Positions 56,438 to 64,000 of a stretch of 64,000 nt of DNA are shown piece after piece (position 1 is the stretch's first letter; each line of letters begins with the position of its first letter). The position numbers were made by a program, and so were the translations under genes. The stretch is from assembly GCA_020747065.1 (NCBI GenBank), contig JAGMVK010000017.1, forward strand, positions 992,001-1,056,000, given 5' to 3'. The DNA comes from Cadophora sp. MPI-SDFR-AT-0126 (taxonomy: Eukaryota; Ascomycota; Leotiomycetes; Helotiales; Ploettnerulaceae). Under the pieces are notes generated by a model. That model saw nothing but the letters and a program-made list of their open reading frames with translations, was not told the DNA's origin and searched no databases.

Positions 56438-57349
56438 TATGCGTAGTTCGATGAATACTTTATCAGCACACGACCAAGCATTATCTGAGCCAACAATGAT
56501 GAAGATTTCCTCCACGCGCATATCGGTAAGAAACGAGAAAAGTAGCTTATAGTGGTCATCCCACGTCAGATCGATGTACCATTGGTAGGCGGGAAGAGCG
56601 ACCCTGCGAAGCGATTGGAGCATGAAGCAGTCCTCCACACTATATGGCTCACCTAGATATGTCGGCGCCACGTAGAAGATATCAACGTTAGTATTAACAT
56701 ATGTGCCGCTAGCTCCGAGGCTGACATATTCATCATGGGCAAGCGTTTGGACGTTCAACGCCTCCGCTCGAGCTTCTTTGTTGAATTGTCGAACGAAATT
56801 TTGCTTCTCCAAGGCAGTGAATTTGGAGTATCCACGATACTTTTTTGTGAATGATAGTGAGGACTTGGGGAGTAGATAAAGCGAAGAACCCTGTATGCAA
56901 AGATGAAACAGCCCTGGGCAACACACTGACAAGCAAGTCGTGAAAGCTCTGTTGTAGGGCGGGAATGAAATCTGGACCATTTCATGTCTTCCAAAACTTA
57001 CAGACCAACAGGCGCGTAACTCTAGGGGAACCTTCGGGAACAGGGCGAATTGTGTGATTGGAACCCAGACTTGAGATTTTCCGTCAACCCGAGCTCTTCC
57101 ATCGCCATGAGATATCTTTGAGCAGTCAGAGCTACGGGTGACCCAGCGCTGTAGATTGGTTGACGCTCCTGTGTCCTTCTTCTCGAGAGCTTGGGCACCT
57201 GGTGTCTTTATGTCGTACTCGACTTCGCCTTCGAGAAGTGGGTCGAAGAGGCGAGATGTTGGCTGAGAGGATTGTCTTCGGGAGCTGGCAGACGATGTAG
57301 TAGTGGAGGAGGTAACTTCGAAGCTCTTGGAACTAGGGCTAGGCGCCAT
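56438..57349 (-). CDS. 2EXR-domain protein, C-terminus cut at the poly-G tract
   Basis: From ATG 57349 (MAPSPSSKSFEV) a serine-rich disordered region of about 95 residues precedes the 2EXR signature FALFPKVPLELRACW. A GTAAGT donor directly after it (57001) and an acceptor at 56891 define a likely 111-base intron, which is in frame and lacks a stop. The body continues with FVRQFNKEARAEALNVQTLA, NTNVDIFYVAPTYLG and VEEIFIIVGSDNAW. The frame then runs into the G15 tract, read as a run of prolines, and beyond it only antisense of the opposite gene is read. Relatives in the window continue for a further 60-80 residues at this point, so the gene is truncated. An upstream in-frame ATG-less extension to 57631 was not used. 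Confidence 0.65.
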
Positions 57350-58089
57350 ATTGTGCGAAGGTTGAAAGGTTCGAGAATGAGGACCAGAGACGCGTTCGAG
57401 GTGAGCTGACGATGTTGAAGTTTGGTGAACAAAGTCAGCAAAGGAACGAATCTGGTTACTCGAAGAGCAAGAGAGCCCCAGGAGCGTAAGGTGGAATGGC
57501 TCCAGCTGATCTTTGTCGAGATAGAAGGTGTGGAAAGGTAGACGCTCTCGAAGAAATGACCTTTTTCGAGGAGGACGTGGGTAAGGCTGGAAATTAACAA
57601 GGATGTTTTTCGAGCTAATAATAACAAACACGACAGGGGTCTAAGCGAGCGCTGTGTTACCCGAGTAACTTAGAGTTCAACTCAACACTACTGAGTACAA
57701 TATCAATGAGCCTGCCACAGGCACCGATTACCAAACGCAACTGATTTCGAAGTGATGATTCATTTTCTAGTATATTGTAGAATAAATGTTGAAGGGCTAT
57801 AAGGCAGAGAAGGACTTGGCTTGAGGACCCTATTCAGATATGCACCCCAAAAGGAGAGTAGGCATCGCACATAAAATCACATGTCTTACTCAAGTAGCAA
57901 AGGTTAAAGATAAAAGTACAAGATGTATTCACGAATGTGAAGACTTGTGCAACGTCTCTGCTACGTAAGAGAAGAAAGCAGCCTCGCTCGCGATGACATG
58001 TTTCTCAGGTTCGCAGCAGAATATGAAGGAGACCAATTTCGCATGTCCAAATACAGCTTGCGAATATCACCTCCAATTGCGACGTTCTC
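57350..58089. other. Spacer between two 2EXR genes
   Basis: No gene is recognised. The frame 57947-58135 is antisense to the last exon of the next 2EXR gene. Confidence 0.5.
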
Positions 58090-59442
58090 CTACTCGCGCT
58101 TCATTACAGCATATGTAGTTGCCTCCATGAAATGAACCCTTTTGAAATTCCAGTGTGCTATGTCTTTGAATCTTCCACCAAAAAAAGCATGATCTGGATT
58201 TCCCCCAGCTAAAAGAAAGTCAGCACTCCTTCTTCACAACAACAAGTCTAAAATGGAATTCTCACCATCTCTAATGCGTTGTCTGGCCTCCAAGCGAAGT
58301 AACTTGTTCTTCGTAATCTCCATCAACAGCGTCTGATTCAGATTATCCCACGTAACATTGGGAGGCAGTTGACGGAACCGACTGATGAAGTTGGTGTGCA
58401 GAACTTCCCTTGGATTGCCGCGCGGTTCTCTCAAGACCAAATCTGGAGATCCGAAGGGCGCGGTATTGCCCATCACGATGACTATCTCTTCCGTGCCATA
58501 TGCAGCAAAAGCATCCAGGAATCTCGATCTTTTATCGCCAGACATCAAGCGATCCCAGAGCTCATGATTGACAGCGATCTTGAGAAAGCGGGTGTGGGCC
58601 AAGGTTGTGGGCAAGACCTTGAAGACAAGAATCCATTCGTCGTCGCTGATTCCCCAGGCGGAGAGCCAGAGTATGTCGACTGAGGGGTTGATGAAAATCG
58701 TTTTGTCGCCGATGCTGACTCTGTTGAGGGTGACTTGGATTCTGAGGGATTGGGCTCGAGACTCACGACAGACCGTGCGGATGTTGCTGAGGGGTTGAGT
58801 GTACATTGGTTTAAGGATAGGGCGGGGGATGATGATGTTGGTGCTTATTGTTCGAGGGATGTGCAGAGCGAATCTCCAAATCATGAGTCTGACTTCCAAA
58901 GGCAGCTTGAGGAATTTCGTGAATGTCTTCGCTGGTACCGTTGGAGGCGTAGGGCGAAGTGCAACTATAGACTGGCGATTTCTGAGACTATTGTTCGGCT
59001 TAGCTTTCAGAAAATGGTTCTGCTTCTGAAGTTCTCCGATATTACTGAAAATATTTTCAAGTGTGCTGCAGGCCATTCTAACGGTCGTATATCCGCGACT
59101 CTGTATGTCCTTAATGAGTTGCATCGACTTGGCGTACATGTACATCTCTCGACCTGGCTCAAAAGAGACTTTGTAGCCTATGCCGAACGAGGGTTTGGAG
59201 TTGGAAACTCCTGATATAATATCTTTCCATTGCTGATCGAGGTCGACAATATTCTTGTCATCGCTTGCAGTAGCCTCGGCGCTAGCAGCTCCATTCTTTG
59301 GCCTCGAAGGTAGATGGACAGAGTCGTTGGCCGAGGGAGAAGGCGGGGACGAGGCAAGGCCCTGAACGTGATCAGTTGTGGCAGGTCGACGTGGAGGTGT
59401 CGAGAAAGACTCATTTCCTCCGAAGGGATGTTTGGGTTCCAT
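58090..59442 (-). CDS. 2EXR-domain protein, 431 aa
   Basis: Two exons: 59442-58266 and 58208-58090 (1296 bases). The intron is GTGAGAATTC...CTTTTAG; splicing gives the C-terminus NPDHAFFGGRFKD...TTYAVMKRE in place of a short read-through tail. A disordered N-terminus with a helical stretch (CSTLENIFSNIGELQKQN) precedes the 2EXR signature FTKFLKLPLEVRLMIWRFAL near residue 181. RTVCRESRAQSLRI and the hydrophobic strand FINPSVDILWLS are shared with the other copies. EEIVIVMGNTAPFGSPDL corresponds to the point where the truncated paralogue at 56438 ends. Function is unknown. Confidence 0.83.
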
Positions 59443-61122
59443 TGTGAAGTGACGACGGGAATCGCGAAGAGTGACGATGAGGAGCGTCTTGCCAGAAATG
59501 CAAAAACAGCTAGAGCAAAGTTTAGACCAAGATCTAGAACAGGCTGAAGTCGAAGTTGACCGAGAATAAATCTAGAAGGAAATGAGATATAAGATGTGAG
59601 AGATTAGGAATTTCTAGCCTAGGTATTGTTGTTGATTTCGATGCCTGAAATATCGACACATCGATTCACCGGCTAGGCGGCGAAACGAGGTCAAACGGCG
59701 GAATTCCTGCCTAATACAGAGTATCTGCAGACGAGAAACGAAATTACTAAATAATATGGTAGGTTGTATTCGTTCTGGTAGGTCAGGTCGCCCAAGGAAA
59801 TGACTACTCGGTAAGAGCAAACAAAACATCGCTAGATCGGCGAAAGTACAAACGAGCTTGGCATGAGAACTCCCACATCAGCGAGGGCCCAAAATCAGAT
59901 CATAGGCTAACTGTAAATCGGCTTAGTCCGTTTGTTGATTTCAGTCATGGGTTCTTGCTATGGATTAACTCGAGCGCGAAGTATTCAAAGCTTATAAATA
60001 CTGTGGACGAACCACTAGTCCCATTTGATGTTTGAGCCAGAGTTTTATTTGTAGGAAGTATTGCTGCAGATATAGTCTAGTGTCCAGGTTATGAGGAGAA
60101 AAACGTGTGTTGGGGTTGCGAGCCAATATCACATTTTCTGTAACATGTGAAGCAAATACCAAGAGGAAAGGACGTGGCTGTTTGATGAGATGAAATTAAA
60201 TGGCAGATGACTGGGACTAATTTACTATCTCATAGGGCCAGGAATCCCTGGCTACCATGCTTCAAGGAAGAAATCTATTCCAGCTCATAGGTTCCCAAGA
60301 CTATCTGTTCATCGCCTTTCCTTTTACTAATCAACTCCTTCAGCCTGGAAGTTGCTAGCACGACGAGGTTAGAACTTGTACTTGTTGCTTTAATCCGGCT
60401 GAAATTCCGAAAACGTCACTTAATATCTGCTTGTTTTGTGTGAACCGATACAATACGTTTTTGAGTTTGATGACCATTTCAGGGGCTTTGAATGTTACAA
60501 TATACTTTGAGGAATCCCTTTTAAAGGACTAACACTCATATTCAATGAATATTTCATAGTCAATAAGTAGAAAACTACTAATGAAACAGCTTGGATCGAT
60601 GTCACACAGAATAACCCTTACAAGTCTTATAATCACGTGCGTCCTGAGGAGAAACCGATAAAATATCGTAAGAAAATTTCTGGTTGCAAGTACCAGTCTC
60701 TCAACTTGTTGATGGAGGTTGTCTGATTTGGACGACGTTTAACTTGGACGCATTGTTTTCTGTCATTGAATCTCCACAACACCCCTGCATAAAGCCGTAA
60801 TATTAACTTGCAGTTGTGGAAGGAGGAAATCGACAAGCACGGCTTTCGAGGACCTGCTTGTCCTGGCGTCGCCGTGACAGTATCCTTACTCCACCACCGC
60901 TGGCTCGAGAGATGTGTTGCCTTACTGCGGCCGATGCTGCTGGGCTGTGCTGTGCTGGGCGGGGAGGTTGAATTTCCAGCCAATTACCTTATACATACAT
61001 CCGCAAGGAAGCGCCAGGCTTCATGTTCCTTATGGCAGAGCGATCTGCAGCCTCGGGATTATTGAGCGCTTAATTACCGCGGCCAATTCATGCTTCGATT
61101 ACCGGGCCCACAGGACACCAAT
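59443..61122. other. Long AT-rich intergenic region
   Basis: This 1.7 kb has no recognisable gene. AT-rich blocks at 59930-60620 alternate with a G/C-rich island near 60840-60970 (CTGCTGGGCTGTGCTGTGCT at about 60937). I found no terminal repeats or transposase fragments. Confidence 0.45.
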
Positions 61123-62412
61123 TCATTCAAGTAACTCATGCCACTCCGGAATATCCTTGATCAGATTCCACATGTACTTCTCCAATTTGACCGCACACTT
61201 GGTGTATACCGTTGTTGCGTCATTATACTTCCGACAGTTGCTGAAAATTAACTTGAGATCGTCGACTAGGCTTTTTGGGGTAAGATACCGATCCTGGTGC
61301 AATTTCTCCTCTACCATTGACAGATCCATTGGTGATGTAATCACATTGTAATAATCAGGGACTTCGTCTCTGTTGACCGGATTGAGAAATGGCCATGCTT
61401 GGTTATGGTTTTGAATTGCGCCCAGAAAACGTCGAAGCTGATTGAAATGAGGCCCGTGGCGTGGTTCTCGTGCTAACGTATCCATATCTGGGGACCATCC
61501 AGTTGCCCGAAAGGGAGGGATCGAGAGTGGATCGATTGGAGTGATAACGCCGGTAGCCCATTGCGTAGGCGGTTGATGGACAATGTGGCTTTTATTCATA
61601 GCACGAATTTTGGCTAGGACAGTTTCCTTCTGCTTGAGCAGCATACGACCAGCTTCAAGATAACGTATTCGGGGAAGCATAGAGCACTGCATGATCGTTC
61701 CTCCTTCGTAATCCTTGATATAACCCATCCAAAGACTCTTGTCGAGGGTGATATCCTTGGTAAAGCCTTGTTTTTGAAAATACCCAGTAGCATAGTTATC
61801 GGCGTAAGTCAGAAAATGCATTACTGGGGACGTAGCTTTAACATAGTCTTTCAAATGGGCCATAAGATGTGCTCCGTATCCTTTCACTTGCTGATCTGAT
61901 GAGACTGCGCAAAAAACGATTTCGGCAAATGTGCGGTTTCTGAATTCTCGGAATGCTATCCCGCCAATTACCTGGAGAGGCATCTTGACGATGGCGATGG
62001 ATAAATGAGCGCGGTCATAAACGAGACGTGCTATGTAATCCTTAGGCATTTTCGGAAGTTGCTTTTGAAATAAGCATTTGAGACCCGTGAGGATAATCCA
62101 ACTCTGTCTAGTGCCGTCATTATTGACAACTATGAATTGTATCTCGCCATTTAGCTCTTCTAAAACAGCAGGCTTCAACTCGGTTAGAATGTTTTCGAAC
62201 ATTGGAATCTCGTAGCATACCTTGTCTGGGAAAGGAACCCGCCCGGCTGTAGCTGGAAGCTCGACATCTGGTCCTGTAGACCCATCGTGAGAGCTTTTGA
62301 TTCTTTTGGTGGCAGGAGGGGTATTCGATTCTTCGGAGGCTTTGCGCTTCGCGACTAGGAGATTTTCCTCGCGATTGGCCAAGAATGACTGCGGATCTCC
62401 TCCTTTGTCCAT
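61123..62412 (-). CDS. GCN5: GCN5-type histone acetyltransferase with bromodomain (intronless, divergent)
   Basis: This is a single-exon frame of 429 residues. The order is that of Gcn5: a nuclear-signal-like basic stretch ([12 protein letters not shown]), the GNAT domain, a linker, and a C-terminal bromodomain. The GNAT core keeps [20 protein letters not shown], the catalytic glutamate in [12 protein letters not shown], the acetyl-CoA loop [11 protein letters not shown], and [18 protein letters not shown]. The bromodomain keeps [20 protein letters not shown] and the acetyl-lysine-binding Asn in FSNCRKYND. Key residues are therefore intact. Several normally invariant spots vary, for example [13 protein letters not shown] where most Gcn5 proteins read GGITYRPF. 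No introns plus divergence suggest a paralogue or retrocopy rather than the sole SAGA enzyme, but this cannot be settled from one window. Confidence 0.85.
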   Translation of the reverse strand: MDKGGDPQSFLANREENLLVAKRKASEESNTPPATKRIKSSHDGSTGPDVELPATAGRVPFPDKVCYEIPMFENILTELKPAVLEELNGEIQFIVVNNDGTRQSWIILTGLKCLFQKQLPKMPKDYIARLVYDRAHLSIAIVKMPLQVIGGIAFREFRNRTFAEIVFCAVSSDQQVKGYGAHLMAHLKDYVKATSPVMHFLTYADNYATGYFQKQGFTKDITLDKSLWMGYIKDYEGGTIMQCSMLPRIRYLEAGRMLLKQKETVLAKIRAMNKSHIVHQPPTQWATGVITPIDPLSIPPFRATGWSPDMDTLAREPRHGPHFNQLRRFLGAIQNHNQAWPFLNPVNRDEVPDYYNVITSPMDLSMVEEKLHQDRYLTPKSLVDDLKLIFSNCRKYNDATTVYTKCAVKLEKYMWNLIKDIPEWHELLE

Positions 62413-64000
62413 TGTGTTAGGTCAGGTTTGCGCCAACAGGGTCGCCCGTCTTTCGATAACTCGTACTAGTGCAGCTCAGCATTTGGTTATTGAACAGCAC
62501 CTTCAGGACGCGGGGAATCAACGTACGCCAGTGAGAAAGCGGAATCTATGGATCTGCTTGGGATCACACACTCACTTGGATTGTATAAATATGTCGTAGT
62601 CCTGTATCTCGAATAGCTGACCAAATTTAGGCAACCGAACGGCGCGGGGCTGTCTACTCCGTAGAAAGGCAAAGAAGCGGCGAAATAGATGTTCCGGCCG
62701 GCACATCCGCAGCGAAATCCTCGGCAAAGCCCGTTATGGGACCGGACCTTTTGCACCAAAATAGTCTAAATCGCGGTACAACCTACTGACTGACCCTTTC
62801 TCCTCGTCCCTCCAGCCCTCAGCCTCAGCCTCAGCCTCGTGGTCCCCACTAAAGTTACAAAGAATCATGGAACGCGTTGACGAGTTCGATTGGTTTTTCA
62901 TGCACATTCTGACTGACCAATCGCGTTGGCCTGTCCCATCCATTCCAAGGGAACATCAATCTACTCCTCGCTTTGAACGAAGGTTTGGTTTGGTTTAGTT
63001 TGGTTTGAATGCGACTTCGGAGAATATGTTTGAGCTTTGGCCGCTCTGTAATCTATTTTCTGAATATTGGTGGTGGGAATGCGACGTATATGTTGGCGAT
63101 TATGGTCGGCGCGAACCATACCATTGAGAATTGTAGCGCGGGTGAGACTGTTTTGAAACGCGTAAATATACGGGTCCTGGATCTTATAAACGCGTAGATG
63201 GTTTTGTGATGGCCAAGTTAGGTTGACGTTGGGAGATAATTGTTTTGCTTTTGTTTTCACGCTTCCTTGGGATGGACATGGTAGACCATGACAACTCTGA
63301 TGGCTTCGGCTAATAAAAGGGGGATATCTGAGCTAACCGTCCACTGTTTTCTCCGGTGCTTCTCGTTGGCATTTCTCCAAATACTCCTTCAAATGCGGTG
63401 CACTTTCCATCCATACCAGAGATGCATTTGATCCCTTTCGGCACTGCATCTGATAACTAGATTGTTTCCTATTTGTCGTCTCTTTCCTACCCGCTAGTTC
63501 TTATGCATGATCAAGCCTTCCACTGCCCCGCCATGCACTCCAGCATTTCATGCCCGTCGTTTCTATGCATCATGAATTGTACTGCAGATGGGCTTATAAA
63601 CATGTTATTATGGCGAGAGTCTGTGAATCAAGAGATTTCGATTCAAAGAGTTAATGAACGCATGAGAGAGTAGCTCAAAGCCCCGCTATGCTTTCCAGTT
63701 ATTGTTGAAGTCAGCCGTGAAATGCTAACTTTTCTTGCTTGATACTAGATGTGTCAGCAAGATTAAATGAAGAAGTATTTGATAACAGGAACTATGTGGA
63801 TTGTCCCTCGGGATATTGCTCTTGTCTGACTCGTGAACTTCCTTTCGGCATGACTCTTTCCAATGCCTCCCCATGCATGTATCTCCCCCGTTTTGTATCC
63901 TCGCATTCTCCCATTCTGGCGTTTCCGTCTTCGTCTGTCCTCGAGGAATTCTCCTTGCGTCCATCCATTCTTCCATTCCTCCCTCTTCCGTTGTCATTCC
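62413..64000. other. Intergenic to window end, with simple repeats
   Basis: No convincing gene is present. An AGCCTC hexamer array lies at 62818-62838 and a GGTTT pentamer array at 62982-63006. The remaining short frames show no domain. The promoter of the GCN5-type gene is expected in the first few hundred bases. Confidence 0.45.

Noticed and set aside
62487..62759. Minus-strand frame upstream of the GCN5-type gene
   Set aside because: It has a non-protein-like residue mix and no splice arrangement linking it to GCN5; probably 5' flank.

Overview
This is nuclear DNA of a filamentous ascomycete (Pezizomycotina). Coding regions are split by many 41-110 base introns with GTANGT-type donors, internal CTAAC/CTGAC branch sites and CAG/TAG acceptors. 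The families are typical of moulds: a class V chitinase, a DUF1996 secreted protein, several 2EXR proteins, a DUF7025 AAA ATPase, a DUF7708 STAND-like protein, and HHE hemerythrin and sugar-porter genes. A leotiomycete-like fungus would fit, but that is only an impression. I found no rRNA, tRNA or CRISPR, and no intact transposon.

Layout. 0-5 kb: the 3' end of an unknown gene, the Hsp90 co-chaperone CNS1 (-) and a glutathione transferase (+). 5-15 kb: a secreted chitinase and a secreted DUF1996 protein (+), then a fatty acyl-CoA synthetase and a sugar porter (-). 15-20 kb: two divergent genes of unknown function, one secreted with a Kex2-like site. 20-28 kb: an F-box/ankyrin protein, Mediator subunit MED4, a hemerythrin-fold protein and neuronal calcium sensor NCS1. 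28-32 kb: two 2EXR paralogues, one of them decayed. 32-44 kb is mostly housekeeping: a lysine/threonine-rich protein, a histidine-phosphatase-fold protein, the GPI transamidase catalytic subunit GPI8, a flavin monooxygenase, LCP5/neuroguidin and an EMP70/TM9SF nonaspanin.

44-64 kb is the accessory-looking part. A 999-residue DUF7025-AAA ATPase (-) and a 682-residue DUF7708/NACHT-like protein without a P-loop (+) are divergently transcribed from one 0.67 kb promoter region. They are followed by a four-helix membrane protein, a pyruvate-decarboxylase-like enzyme, a membrane protein, two more 2EXR genes and an intronless GCN5-type acetyltransferase with a bromodomain. Two converging genes here are both cut off at a run of 15 G, which looks like a rearrangement or assembly junction.

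Gene models were built by hand. Where introns are given, the joined exon length was checked to be a multiple of three. The best leads for something undescribed are the AAA/STAND divergent pair with its P-loop-less NACHT region, the 2EXR family expansion with its in-frame stop, the divergent unknown pair at 16-20 kb, and the poly-G junction.
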